From the NCBI RefSeq assembly GCF_002750975.1, contig NZ_PEJS01000001.1:3844001-3908000 (forward strand): a stretch of DNA of 64,000 bases, in the 5' to 3' direction. Within the stretch, counting starts at the first letter, position 1; each line of letters begins with the position of its first letter. Shown in pieces: positions 1 to 8,102 of the stretch. Origin of the DNA: Stenotrophomonas indicatrix. Its GTDB lineage: Bacteria > Pseudomonadota > Gammaproteobacteria > Xanthomonadales > Xanthomonadaceae. The notes below the pieces were generated by a model, which saw only the letters and a program-made list of their open reading frames with translations, was not told where the DNA came from and searched no databases. Made by a program: the position numbers and the translations under genes.

Positions 1-228
1 ACCACCGGCATCGGCTATGCCAAGAATTACGGCAACACCCACTACAACGCCGCCACGCTGAATCTCAGCAAGAACTACACCAACGATGAAGGCAAGACCC
101 GCGGGGTCAACGTCAACATCCACGTGAGCGAAGGCAAGGGCCCGGGCTTCTTCGGGCCGTACGGCGGTGGTGGGTATTACGGTGGTGGCCCGGGCTATTG
201 GGATTACCCGCCGCCTTACGGCTGGTAA
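1..228 (+). CDS. C-terminus of an unidentified Gly/Tyr-rich protein (partial)
   Basis: The reading frame is open from the first base and ends in TAA, so the gene starts before the window. The 75 visible residues begin with a Gly/Asn/Tyr-rich segment and end in a tail rich in Gly, Tyr, Pro and Trp (FFGPYGGGG, then PPPYGW). Such tails are common in small secreted or cell-surface proteins, but no family can be named from this fragment. Only the C-terminal part can be described. Confidence 0.6.
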   Translation, partial: TTGIGYAKNYGNTHYNAATLNLSKNYTNDEGKTRGVNVNIHVSEGKGPGFFGPYGGGGYYGGGPGYWDYPPPYGW

Positions 229-246
229 GCCCCGCGTCGGGCCTGG

Positions 247-350
247 GCCGACCAAGGTCGGCCTCTACTGGTAACAGCGGAAGGTAGCGCCGGGCCATGC
301 CCGGCGGCCTGATGCGTCCGCTGCGCTCGCCGGGCATGGCCCGGCGCTAC
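247..350. repeat. Cluster of SMAG (GTAG) palindromic repeats
   Basis: Three elements sit between the two flanking genes. The first is a GCCGACC-AAGGTCGGC palindrome (247-268). The other two are copies of GTAG-CGCCGGGC-ATG-CCCGGCG in opposite orientation (284-306 and 328-350), forming the inverted dimer typical of REP-like elements. GTAG at one end identifies the Stenotrophomonas SMAG family. Confidence 0.8.
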
Positions 351-379
351 CAGCGACACGCCCCATCCCGAAGCAGGCG

Positions 380-814
380 TCAATCCAGCCAGCCATCGCG
401 CTCGCTGTGCAGGATGCGGCCGTCATGACCGCTCAGGCGCACTTCCACCTTCTGGTTGCGGGCATTGCGCGCTTCCAGCGACCACGTCGCACCATCGCGT
501 TCCAGCGAATGGATCTCGCGCAGGCCCTGCGACTGCGCCTTGGCCAGCACCTGCTCGGTGCTCAGCTGCGCACGCCCATCGTGCTCGTCGAAGATCTCGC
601 CGGTCTTCGGGTCCACATACACCTCGCTGAAACGACCATCGGCACGGCTGACATCAGCTTCCCACAGGCCATCATCCCGCTCGATCTCATGGATCTGGGT
701 GTAGCCGGCCTTGCGCAGGGTCTGTTCGACCTGGGCCATGCCCAGCGGTGCCGCCTGGACGGCGGGGGCCACGGCCAGGGCGACAACGGTGGCGAGGGTG
801 AGCGACTTCAACAT
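380..814 (-). CDS. Periplasmic protein with two PepSY-like repeats
   Basis: This 144-residue protein has a Sec signal peptide (about residues 1-21, cleavage after VQA). It is followed by two tandem units of about 55-60 residues with the PepSY pattern: an acidic start, then a W-x-A/S-x-A segment, then a short strand pair carrying a 'DPKTGEI' turn. PepSY domains are thought to act as periplasmic inhibitory or regulatory modules. It is divergent from a second PepSY gene that leads a two-component operon, with a candidate regulator box between them, so it may belong to the same regulon. The precise role is unknown. Confidence 0.75.
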   Translation of the reverse strand: MLKSLTLATVVALAVAPAVQAAPLGMAQVEQTLRKAGYTQIHEIERDDGLWEADVSRADGRFSEVYVDPKTGEIFDEHDGRAQLSTEQVLAKAQSQGLREIHSLERDGATWSLEARNARNQKVEVRLSGHDGRILHSERDGWLD

Positions 815-893
815 GGGGGTTCTCCTGTTCGGTGCCGGACCATCCCGGCAACGCCACGATGCACGGCGTGGTTAACAGCGGCCTAGCCGGCGC

Positions 894-910
894 TGTTAGC
901 CAACCGTTAG
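894..910 (+). promoter_or_regulatory. Candidate OmpR/PhoP-type direct-repeat box
   Basis: TGTTAG, five bases, CGTTAG lies in the divergent promoter region between the two PepSY genes. The hexamer-N5-hexamer spacing is that of PhoP/OmpR-family sites. A longer inverted repeat, TAACAGCG-N10-CGCTGTTA, overlaps its left part. The two-component pair directly downstream is the obvious candidate to bind here. This is inferred from spacing only. Confidence 0.4.
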
Positions 911-946
911 TCGGCCGCGGCACACTCGCGCCTGTCACTTGTTCCC

Positions 947-1261
947 ATGCTTCCAGCCACTCACGTGCCGATCCTGCCCTCCCTGTCACTGCTGCTGGCC
1001 CTGGCCAGCGCCCCGACCGCCGCCGGCCCTGCCCAGGACCCGGCGCAGCAGGTCGCGCGCCGCGCGGTGCAGCAAGGCCGCTACGTGCCGCTGGAAGGCG
1101 TGGTGCGCGATGCACTCAAGCGCCACCCCGGCCAGCTGCTGGAAGTGGAACTGGACGATGGCGTGTACGAAGTGGAGATCCTGCGCGCCGACGGCGTGGT
1201 GGTGGAGCTGGACTATGATGCGCGCAACGGCAGGCTGTTGAAGACGGAGCTGGACGACTGA
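947..1261 (+). CDS. PepSY-domain periplasmic protein
   Basis: This 104-residue protein has a signal peptide (hydrophobic residues about 8-26) and a single PepSY domain (about 55-104) with the 'VYEVEILRADG' and 'DYDARNGRLL' strands. Its stop codon overlaps the start of the response regulator (TGATG), so the two are translationally coupled. No clear Shine-Dalgarno sequence precedes the ATG. A PepSY protein at the head of a PhoPQ/QseBC-like operon is a common arrangement in which it may modulate the sensor; this role is inferred. Confidence 0.75.
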   Translation: MLPATHVPILPSLSLLLALASAPTAAGPAQDPAQQVARRAVQQGRYVPLEGVVRDALKRHPGQLLEVELDDGVYEVEILRADGVVVELDYDARNGRLLKTELDD

Positions 1262-1920
1262 TGCGCATCCTGTTGGCCGAAGACGATGCCGCATTGGCAG
1301 AACGCCTGCAGCCGCTGCTGGAGCAGGCCGGTTACGTGGTCGAGGTGGTGGCCGATGGTCGCCAGGCCGAGGAGATCGGCCAGGTGGAAGACCTGCAGGC
1401 CGCCATCGTCGATCTGGGCCTGCCCGGGCTGGACGGCCTGAGCGTGATCGAACGCTGGCGCGGCAACGGCCGCGACTTTCCGGTGCTGGTGCTGACCGCG
1501 CGCGGGCGCTGGCACGACAAGCTGGCCGGCTTCGACGCCGGCGCCGACGACTACCTGACCAAACCCTTCCAGGCCGACGAACTGGTGCTGCGCCTGCGCG
1601 CGCTGATCCGCCGCAGCCACGGCCATGCCAGTCCACGGTTGCAGTGCGGTCCACTGCAGCTGGACGTCAATGCCGGGCGCTTCGACCTGGATGGCCAGGC
1701 GTTGGCGCTGAGCCCGCAGGAATTCCGCCTGCTGAGCTACTTCATCCACCACAGCGGCCAGGTGATCGGCCGCGACCGCCTGGGCGAACATGTGTTCGAT
1801 GGCGGTCATGACCCCGATTCGAATGCGCTGGACGTATTGCTGGGGCGGGTGCGCCGCAAGCTCGGCACCGACCTGATCCAGACCGTACGCGGCCAGGGCT
1901 GGCGGTTGGCCGCGCCGTGA
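1261..1920 (+). CDS. OmpR/PhoP-family response regulator
   Basis: A 219-residue two-component regulator. The receiver domain (about 1-115) has the acidic pocket EDD near residues 7-9, phosphoacceptor D51 (IVDLGLPG) and the conserved Lys in LTKPF. The C-terminal winged helix (about 125-219) has the OmpR-family 'LSPQEFRLLSYF' and 'VDVLLGRVRRKLG'-like segments. It overlaps the preceding PepSY gene by one base and the following kinase gene by four, so it sits in a coupled operon. It is closest in organisation to PhoP/QseB-type regulators; the signal is not evident from the sequence. Confidence 0.92.
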   Translation: MRILLAEDDAALAERLQPLLEQAGYVVEVVADGRQAEEIGQVEDLQAAIVDLGLPGLDGLSVIERWRGNGRDFPVLVLTARGRWHDKLAGFDAGADDYLTKPFQADELVLRLRALIRRSHGHASPRLQCGPLQLDVNAGRFDLDGQALALSPQEFRLLSYFIHHSGQVIGRDRLGEHVFDGGHDPDSNALDVLLGRVRRKLGTDLIQTVRGQGWRLAAP

Positions 1921-3236
1921 GCCGGCAGCCGTCATTGCGACGCCGGCTGCTGCTGGCCGGTGGCATCGGCCTGCTGCTGGTCTCGGCACTGGCCAGTGCG
2001 CTGCTGGGGGAACTGTTCAAGCGCAGCGCGCGCGACCGCCTGGACAACGAACTGCAGCAGGACATGCTGACCCTGCTGGCGCAGGCCGAGATCGATGCCG
2101 ATGGCCAGCTGCAGCTGCGCCAGGAACCCAACGATGCGCGCTTCCAGCGCGTGTTCTCCGGCGCGTACTGGCAGATCGCCGATGGCAGCGGCAAGGTGCT
2201 GCTGCAGTCACGTTCGTTGTGGGACGAAACGCTGCCAGTGGCCGCCACTGGCGCAGCCGAACGCAATCTGCCGGGCCCGCTGCAGCAATCGCTGCGCGCG
2301 CGCGTGCAACCGGTGCGCCTGCCCCGCGCCAACCAACCCTATGTCGCCGTGGTCGCCACCGACCGCAGTGCACTGGATGCGGACGTCGCCGCATTCCGCC
2401 AGCGCAGCGCAATGGCGTTGGCCGTGCTGGTGGCGGCGTGGCTGGCGGTACTGGCCAGCCAGGTACATTTCGGTCTGCGGCCCCTGCAGCGTCTCGGTGC
2501 GCAGCTGGAACGCGTGCGCCGCGGCGATGCACAGCGCATCGATACGGCCGGATTGGGCGCTGAAATCGCACCGCTCGGCGAGGAGCTCAATACCCTGCTC
2601 GACCACCAGCAACGGATGGTGGGCCGCGCCCGCACCAGCGCACAGGATCTGGCGCATGCGCTGAAGACACCGCTGAGCGTGCTCGCCGCCGAGGCCGATG
2701 GCGAGGGCCGCGCGTGGCGCGCAACGCTGCGCGAACAGGGCGCACGCATGCAGGCCAGCGTCGATCGCTACCTTGCCGCCGGGCTGACCGCCGACCATCG
2801 CGAACGCACGCCGGTGTCCACGGTGGCACAGGCGCTGTGCGGGCTGATGGCGCGCGTGCATGGCGACCGTGCGCTGCAGTTCCAGGCCGAGGGCATTGCC
2901 GACGGCCTGCAGTTCGCCGGTGCCAGCGCCGACCTGGAAGAGATGCTCGGCAACCTGCTCGACAACGCCGGCAAGTGGGCACAGCGGGAGGTGACGGTCA
3001 CTGCGCGCGTGGACGACGAACAGTTGCGCATTGATGTGCGCGACGACGGTCCGGGGCTGGCAGCCGAGGCGCTGGCGCAGGTGACCCAACGTGGCGTACG
3101 GCTGGATGAGCGCGAAAACAGCAGTGGCCTGGGCCTGGCCATCGTGGGTGATATCGCCGCCAGTTATGGTGGACGGCTGGCGCTGGAGAATGCACAACCG
3201 GGATTGCGCGCCACGTTGTGGTTGCCGATGGGGTGA
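1917..3236 (+). CDS. Sensor histidine kinase of the PepSY two-component operon
   Basis: A 439-residue membrane kinase starting at GTG within the GTGA overlap with the regulator gene. The order is: transmembrane helix (about 10-33), periplasmic sensor of about 130 residues, second helix (about 162-185), HAMP-like linker, dimerisation/phosphoacceptor helix with H247 (LAHALKTPLS), then an HATPase domain with the N-box around N346-N350 (GNLLDNAG), DDGPG and a glycine-rich SSGLGLAIV lid. Together with the cognate regulator it forms a phosphorelay that probably senses an envelope signal. Confidence 0.92.
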   Translation: MSRQPSLRRRLLLAGGIGLLLVSALASALLGELFKRSARDRLDNELQQDMLTLLAQAEIDADGQLQLRQEPNDARFQRVFSGAYWQIADGSGKVLLQSRSLWDETLPVAATGAAERNLPGPLQQSLRARVQPVRLPRANQPYVAVVATDRSALDADVAAFRQRSAMALAVLVAAWLAVLASQVHFGLRPLQRLGAQLERVRRGDAQRIDTAGLGAEIAPLGEELNTLLDHQQRMVGRARTSAQDLAHALKTPLSVLAAEADGEGRAWRATLREQGARMQASVDRYLAAGLTADHRERTPVSTVAQALCGLMARVHGDRALQFQAEGIADGLQFAGASADLEEMLGNLLDNAGKWAQREVTVTARVDDEQLRIDVRDDGPGLAAEALAQVTQRGVRLDERENSSGLGLAIVGDIAASYGGRLALENAQPGLRATLWLPMG

Positions 3237-3250
3237 CGCGCCGCTGCGCT

Positions 3251-3348
3251 CGCCGGGCATGGCCCGGCGCTACCGGATCATGCGCGCGCCGGCAGGTGTC
3301 GACCGTGGTCGACACGCATCAAGAGCGCCGACCAAGGTCGGCATCTAC
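3251..3348. repeat. Three SMAG-type palindromes after the kinase gene
   Basis: The order is CGCCGGGC-ATG-GCCCGGCGCTAC (3251-3273), a GTCGACC-GTGGTCGAC palindrome (about 3298-3314), and GCCGACC-AAGGTCGGCATCTAC (3327-3348). They lie between convergent genes and may act as transcription stops or mRNA stabilisers. Confidence 0.75.
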
Positions 3349-3354
3349 CAAGCC

Positions 3355-3675
3355 TCAACGGTGATGCATCCACCAGCAGTCGATGGCATCGAGCACGATG
3401 TGGATCATCAAACCGATGCCCACCAGCCGCGTTTTCTTCGGCACGCACAGCCCGGCATACACGGCAATCGCCGGTGCGGTATGCAGCGGGTGGAAGCCGA
3501 TGCTGCAGCGGTTCGGGGCGTAGATCGGATCGGCCAGCAGGTGGTCCAGGTCGATGATCCAGCCCAGCAGCAGCAACAGCCACGCCGAGGCGAAACGCTT
3601 GCGCCAGAACAGCCATGCCAGCAGGGCTGGCACGGCGGCATGCAGGAACAGATGAAAGATCGCGCGGGCGCTCAT
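3355..3675 (-). CDS. Small DUF6122-like integral membrane protein
   Basis: A 106-residue protein with three or four predicted hydrophobic segments and a conserved-looking set of polar residues: an Asp-His pair in IIDLDHLLADP, then His in FHPLH, then a C-terminal HIVLDAIDCWW. That His/Asp pattern inside membrane helices resembles the DUF6122 / membrane metal-dependent hydrolase-like group. I chose ATG at 3675; a GTG six bases upstream is also possible but abuts a SMAG repeat. The function is unknown. It is convergent with the kinase operon. Confidence 0.65.
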   Translation of the reverse strand: MSARAIFHLFLHAAVPALLAWLFWRKRFASAWLLLLLGWIIDLDHLLADPIYAPNRCSIGFHPLHTAPAIAVYAGLCVPKKTRLVGIGLMIHIVLDAIDCWWMHHR

Positions 3676-3683
3676 CAGCACCG

Positions 3684-3705
3684 GTAGCGCCGGGCCATGC
3701 CCGGC
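3684..3705 (+). repeat. SMAG repeat
   Basis: A single GTAG-CGCCGGGC-CATG-CCCGGC element lies between the small membrane protein gene and the 3' end of speA, partly overlapping where the membrane protein's leader would be. Confidence 0.75.
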
Positions 3706-3718
3706 TTTCCCGTCACCC

Positions 3719-5608
3719 TCAGATCAACGGTTCGTCGGACAGGTAGGTGTAACCGGTCAGGCCCGCTTCCAGCGCTTCGGACAGTTCCTGCGCGCGCTCC
3801 GGCGACAGGTCCGCCGATGCCACGCGTTCGGCGTAGGCCGCACGCAGGTCATCCAGCTTGTAGCCCACGTAGTCCAGCATCACGTCGGTGGTATCGCCGC
3901 GACGCTGCTGGGTGATGGCGTAGCCATCGGCATCGGCCAGCACTTCCACCGCGTCGGTATCGCCGAACAGGTTGTGGATGTCGCCGAGGATTTCCTGGTA
4001 GGCACCGACCATGAAGAAACCGATGCGGTAGCTTTCGCCGTGCTTGATCGCGTGCAGCGGCAGCGAGCTGTCCAGGCTTTCGTTCTCGACGTAGGTCTTG
4101 ACCATGCCATCGGAATCGCAGGTCATGTCGGCGATGATGCCGCGGCGATCCGGCGCCTCGTTCAAGCGCTCGATCGGCACGATCGGGAACACCTGGTCGA
4201 TCGCCCACGCATCGGGAATCGATTCGAACACGCTGAAGTTGACGAAGTACTTGTCGACCAGGCGCTCGTTCAGTTCATCCAGCGCCGGGCGATGGCTCTT
4301 CTCGTCGTAGCTCAGGCGCGCACGCACGCCATGGGCGATGGCATAGAACAGATCGTCGATGCGCGCACGCTGCGGCAGGTCGATCTGGCCCAGCGCATAG
4401 CTGGACAGGCCTTCGGCATGGAAGTGCTGTGCTTCCTGGAACAGTTCCACCGCCGGACGCACGTCCAGTTCTTCGTGGATCTCGCGCAGGTGGCGGATCG
4501 AGGCCGGCTCGTCGTCGTGCTGGTCCGGCACGCGGCCTTCCTGCGCCTGTTCCACTTCAGACACGTTGGCGATCAGCACCGCGTGGTGCGCGGTCATCGC
4601 ACGGCCACACTCGGTGACGATGCGCGGCGGGGTCAGGCCGTGTTCTTCGCAGGCATTGGCCAGCGGCTGCACGATGTTGCTGGCGTACGAATTGAGGCCG
4701 TAGTTGATCGAGCAGAAGCTGCGCGAACGGGTGCCTTCGTAGTCCACGCCCAGGCCACCGCCCACGTCGACGTGGGTGATCTTCGCACCCAGCTGTGACA
4801 GCTCGACGAAGTAACGGGTGGCTTCGCGCATGCCGTTGGCGATGTCGCGCACGTTGGAGATCTGCGAGCCCATGTGGAAGTGCAGCAGGCTCAGGCAGTC
4901 GGCGTATTCGGTATCGCGCAGCGACTTCCACAGGTCCAGCAGCTGGCGCGGCGACAGCCCGAACTTGGCCTTGTCGCCACCGCTGTTCTGCCACTTGCCG
5001 GCGCCCAGCGAGGCCAGGCGCATGCGCACGCCCAGGCCCGGCTTCACGTCCAGCGCCTTGGATTCTTCCAGCACCAGCTTCAGCTCGGACGGCTTCTCGA
5101 TGACGATGAAGGTCTGCAGGCCCAGCTTGCGGCCGATCAGGGCCAGGCGGATGTACTCGCGGTCCTTGTAGCCGTTGCAGACGATCAGGCCACCCGGGCG
5201 CGACAGCGCCAGCACGGCCATCAGTTCCGGCTTGCTGCCCGCTTCCAGGCCGAAGCCCTCACCGTGGTGGCTGGCCAGGGTGCCGGCCACGCCGCGGTGC
5301 TGGTTCACCTTGATCGGGTACACGGCGGTGTAGCCGCCCGGGTAGTCCCAATCCTGCTGGGCCTGGGCGAACGCCGCCTGCAGCTTGCCCAGGCGCTGGC
5401 CGAGGATGTCCGGGAAGCGCACCAGCAGCGGCAGCTTGGCACCGGCCGCGCGCGCGGCATCGACCACCTTGGGCAGCGACACCACCGGGCCATCCGCCCC
5501 GGTCGGTCTCACCACCATGTGCCCGGCCTGATCCACGTCGAAATAGCCATCCGCCCAGTGCGGGATCGAGTAGGTCTTGCGGGCTTGGTCGAGGGACCAA
5601 TCGGTCAT
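3719..5608 (-). CDS. speA: Biosynthetic arginine decarboxylase
   Basis: This PLP-dependent fold-III decarboxylase converts arginine to agmatine, the first step of the agmatine route to putrescine and spermidine. The 629-residue length matches bacterial SpeA (about 630-660). The PLP lysine is K100 (AVYPIKVNQ). Further family landmarks are the HFHMGSQ segment, the VDVGGGLGVDYEG motif and CDSDG near the C-terminus. I start at ATG 5608 (MTDWSLDQ) because the 12 extra upstream codons look like leader sequence. It is divergent from speE, the aminopropyltransferase later in the same pathway, across a 180-base shared promoter region. Confidence 0.95.
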   Translation of the reverse strand: MTDWSLDQARKTYSIPHWADGYFDVDQAGHMVVRPTGADGPVVSLPKVVDAARAAGAKLPLLVRFPDILGQRLGKLQAAFAQAQQDWDYPGGYTAVYPIKVNQHRGVAGTLASHHGEGFGLEAGSKPELMAVLALSRPGGLIVCNGYKDREYIRLALIGRKLGLQTFIVIEKPSELKLVLEESKALDVKPGLGVRMRLASLGAGKWQNSGGDKAKFGLSPRQLLDLWKSLRDTEYADCLSLLHFHMGSQISNVRDIANGMREATRYFVELSQLGAKITHVDVGGGLGVDYEGTRSRSFCSINYGLNSYASNIVQPLANACEEHGLTPPRIVTECGRAMTAHHAVLIANVSEVEQAQEGRVPDQHDDEPASIRHLREIHEELDVRPAVELFQEAQHFHAEGLSSYALGQIDLPQRARIDDLFYAIAHGVRARLSYDEKSHRPALDELNERLVDKYFVNFSVFESIPDAWAIDQVFPIVPIERLNEAPDRRGIIADMTCDSDGMVKTYVENESLDSSLPLHAIKHGESYRIGFFMVGAYQEILGDIHNLFGDTDAVEVLADADGYAITQQRRGDTTDVMLDYVGYKLDDLRAAYAERVASADLSPERAQELSEALEAGLTGYTYLSDEPLI

Positions 5609-5787
5609 TGCAGTCGGCCTTGTGGCAAATAAAAGGGGGGGCATGATAACGCCTATATGCCCACAGGTTCGTTATCATGCGCGCCCGCGCCCGTGGCAGG
5701 TCTGAACCTGAACGGGCCGATCCGTCCGGATGCGTGGCACCCCGCCTTCAGCCCGGCTCCATCCCCTCCGAACAGGAATGCTTTCCC

Positions 5788-6642
5788 ATGACTGACAACA
5801 GCAACTGGTACATCGAACACTTCGAGCGCACCGGCTCGGCCATCGGCTACCGCATCACCGGCAAGCTGGACGAAGTGCAGTCGCCGTTCCAGAAGATCGA
5901 GATCTTCCAGACCACCGACTGGGGCAACCTGATGACCATCGATGGGGCCATCATGCTGACCAGCAAGGACAACTTCTTCTACCACGAGATGATCAGCCAC
6001 CCGGTGCTGTTCACCCACGCCGCGCCCAAGCGCGTGGTGATCATCGGCGGCGGCGACTGCGGCACCCTGCGCGAAGTGCTCAAGCACAAGGGCGTGGAGA
6101 GCGTGACCCAGTGCGACATCGACGAGCAGGTGACGGTGATGGCGCGCAAGCACTTCCCGGAACTGTGCGATTCCAACGACGACCCGCGCGCCGAGCTGAT
6201 GTTCGACGACGGCGTGGCCTACATGGCCAACTGCCCGGCCGGCAGCGTGGACGTGGTGATCGTCGATTCGACCGATCCGGTCGGCCCGGGTGAAGGCCTG
6301 TTCAACAAGGCGTTCTACGAGAGCTGCTTCAAGGCCCTGAAGGACGACGGCATCCTGGTGCAGCAGTCCGAGTCGCCGCTGATGCAGCTGGAGCTGATCA
6401 ACGAAATGCGCACCGAAATGGGCAAGGCCGGCTTCGGCTCGTTCAAGACCCTGCCGTTCCCGCAGCCGTGCTACCCCACCGGCTGGTGGAGCGTGACCCT
6501 GGCGCGCAAGGGCGACAGCAGCTTCGACTTCCGCCAGGCCGATTCGGCCGCCAAGACCTTCGATACCCTGTACTACACCGCCGCGCTGCACACCGGCGTG
6601 CTGGTGACCCCGCCGTTCGTGAAGGCGGCGTTGAAGGGTTGA
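5788..6642 (+). CDS. speE: Spermidine synthase (polyamine aminopropyltransferase)
   Basis: A 284-residue cytosolic enzyme that transfers the aminopropyl group of decarboxylated SAM to putrescine. It shows the family order: N-terminal beta domain with IDGAIMLTSKDNFFYHEM, the cofactor loop GGGDCG (87-92), DIDEQV binding the ribose, and the catalytic-loop motif VDSTDPVGPG (about 157-167). I start at ATG 5788, which gives the usual SpeE length and N-terminus. A strong hairpin terminator follows. The pairing with divergent speA indicates a dedicated polyamine locus. Confidence 0.96.
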   Translation: MTDNSNWYIEHFERTGSAIGYRITGKLDEVQSPFQKIEIFQTTDWGNLMTIDGAIMLTSKDNFFYHEMISHPVLFTHAAPKRVVIIGGGDCGTLREVLKHKGVESVTQCDIDEQVTVMARKHFPELCDSNDDPRAELMFDDGVAYMANCPAGSVDVVIVDSTDPVGPGEGLFNKAFYESCFKALKDDGILVQQSESPLMQLELINEMRTEMGKAGFGSFKTLPFPQPCYPTGWWSVTLARKGDSSFDFRQADSAAKTFDTLYYTAALHTGVLVTPPFVKAALKG

Positions 6643-6653
6643 TCGGAAAGCGT

Positions 6654-6746
6654 GCCAACCAAGGTTGGCACCTACCAAAGCAAAAACCCGCGCTGGCGAC
6701 AGCGCGGGTTTTTTCGTTTTCCGGTAGCGCCGGGCCATGCCCGGCG
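6654..6746. repeat. Two SMAG elements flanking the speE terminator
   Basis: GCCAACC-AAGGTTGGCACCTAC (6654-6675) and GTAG-CGCCGGGC-CATG-CCCGGCG (6724-6746) bracket the speE terminator between convergent speE and lpxO-like genes. Confidence 0.75.
6682..6716 (+). terminator. Intrinsic terminator of speE
   Basis: An A-run precedes ACCCGCGCTG-GCGA-CAGCGCGGGT, which is followed by six T's. A strong GC stem with a U-run makes this a textbook rho-independent terminator. The A-run on the other side makes it usable in both directions for the convergent lpxO-like gene. Confidence 0.9.
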
Positions 6747-6755
6747 GCCGTTCGC

Positions 6756-7664
6756 TTACAGCGCCCAGATACCAGCGATCACCGCCACCACCAGGCCCCA
6801 CTTGATCACCTGATAGGCCACCACGCTGCGCTCGCGCAGCGCCTTGGCCTTCAGCCGCACCTTGTAGACGCTGCCGAAGGCCTTGTTGACGCCACCGGTC
6901 GGGTCGCCCGGCAGGTTCGGCGAGGCGCCACCGGCCAGCAGCGTGGACGCCACCAGGCGGTTGAACAGGCCCGGCAGGCCGAAGCGCAGCGGGCGGGCGA
7001 TATCGCAGAACAGGATCACCCGGTCATCGGGCGTCTCGTTGTGCGCATGGTGGATGTAGGTTTCGTCGAACATCATCCACTCGCCGTCGCGCCAGCTCTT
7101 CTTGATGCCGTCCACTTCGATGTAGCAGGCATCGTTGTTGGGCGTGGCCAGGCCCAGGTGCAGGCGCAGCGAACCGGCAAACGGGTCGCGGTGCGGGCGC
7201 AGCTCGCTGCCCGACGGCAGCTGCGCGAACATCGCCGCGCGCACGTCCGGCAGCGATTCCAGCAGCGCGGTGGTCTTGGGGCACATCGCCTTGGCCGACG
7301 GGTGCGAGGGGCCGTACCACTTCAGGTAGAAGCGCTTCCAGCCGCGGCGGAAGAACGAATTGAAGCCGGCATCATTGAACGTGCTGGAGGCAGCGATCGC
7401 CTGCGCATCGCGCAGCGCCAGTGCCTCGTCGCGGATCATCTGCCAGTTCTGCCGCAGCGGCTCCAGCTGCGGGAATTCCTTGCCCGGGTCCAGGAACGGC
7501 GTGGTCGGCACCTTGGAGAACATGTACATGACCACGTTGATCGGAGCCATGAAGCTGGAATGGTCCAGCAGCTGGCGCGACCAGCGCGCACGGACCTTGC
7601 CACGGAAGTGGATGTACAGCACGCAGGACACGAACAGCGCCGCAAGTACGATTTTGATGATCAA
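6756..7664 (-). CDS. lpxO: LpxO-like aspartyl/asparaginyl beta-hydroxylase family protein
   Basis: A 302-residue Fe(II)/2-oxoglutarate dioxygenase of the AspH/LpxO family. LpxO hydroxylates the secondary myristate of lipid A at the cytoplasmic face of the inner membrane. An N-terminal helix (about 1-19) and a C-terminal hydrophobic helix flank the catalytic domain. The metal motif HxD is at about H158/D160 (RPHRDPF), the distal His lies in a His-rich segment (YIHHAHN, about 205-208), and the 2-oxoglutarate Arg follows in DDRVILFCD. I choose TTG 7664 because GGAGGA sits seven bases upstream; a GTG six codons earlier overlaps that site. The substrate assignment rests on family resemblance. Confidence 0.75.
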   Translation of the reverse strand: MIIKIVLAALFVSCVLYIHFRGKVRARWSRQLLDHSSFMAPINVVMYMFSKVPTTPFLDPGKEFPQLEPLRQNWQMIRDEALALRDAQAIAASSTFNDAGFNSFFRRGWKRFYLKWYGPSHPSAKAMCPKTTALLESLPDVRAAMFAQLPSGSELRPHRDPFAGSLRLHLGLATPNNDACYIEVDGIKKSWRDGEWMMFDETYIHHAHNETPDDRVILFCDIARPLRFGLPGLFNRLVASTLLAGGASPNLPGDPTGGVNKAFGSVYKVRLKAKALRERSVVAYQVIKWGLVVAVIAGIWAL

Positions 7665-8102
7665 AGCACTTTCCTCCAGCACGCGCCGGACAGGGAAACA
7701 GGGCGATGCGGCCGCAGGGCCGGCATCAGTGGGGGAACGCGGCAGGAGACGGGGACGTGCCGGGTGGGTGCGGCCGTCGATGTCGCGTGTAACAGCTTAT
7801 GGTCGGCAGGCCGTGCGCCGGGGTCAAGCCAAGCGTGCGTGGGCCGCAGCGCCGCGCCGCGAGCGCTGCCGGACGCATCTGCAAGCTATTGAAATCAAAT
7901 TGCTTTTCGCAAAGTGAGACAGAATTGTCCGAAAAAGCGCGACGAACTGTTCCAGCCACGACGCCGACATTTCTCCGACAAATCGTGGAATAGCGAACTT
8001 GCCGGTACTAAAATTGGCTTAACGAAAGTTTAGCCAGTTCCCCCCGTCGTACCGGTTCGCTTGACGCTTCAGCGCCGCCCACCGGGTCGCCCGAGACCCC
8101 AC
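7665..8102. other. AT-richer intergenic region with a hairpin
   Basis: There is no convincing gene in about 430 bases between the divergent lpxO-like and kinase-like genes. The stretch from about 7880 to 8035 is clearly more AT-rich than its surroundings. It includes an imperfect TGGCTTAAC-GAAA-GTTTAGCCA hairpin (about 8012-8034). It presumably holds both promoters. Confidence 0.5.

Noticed and set aside
3974..4798. Long open frame opposite speA
   Set aside because: Lies within a full-length arginine decarboxylase with all family motifs; antisense artefact of GC-rich third positions.
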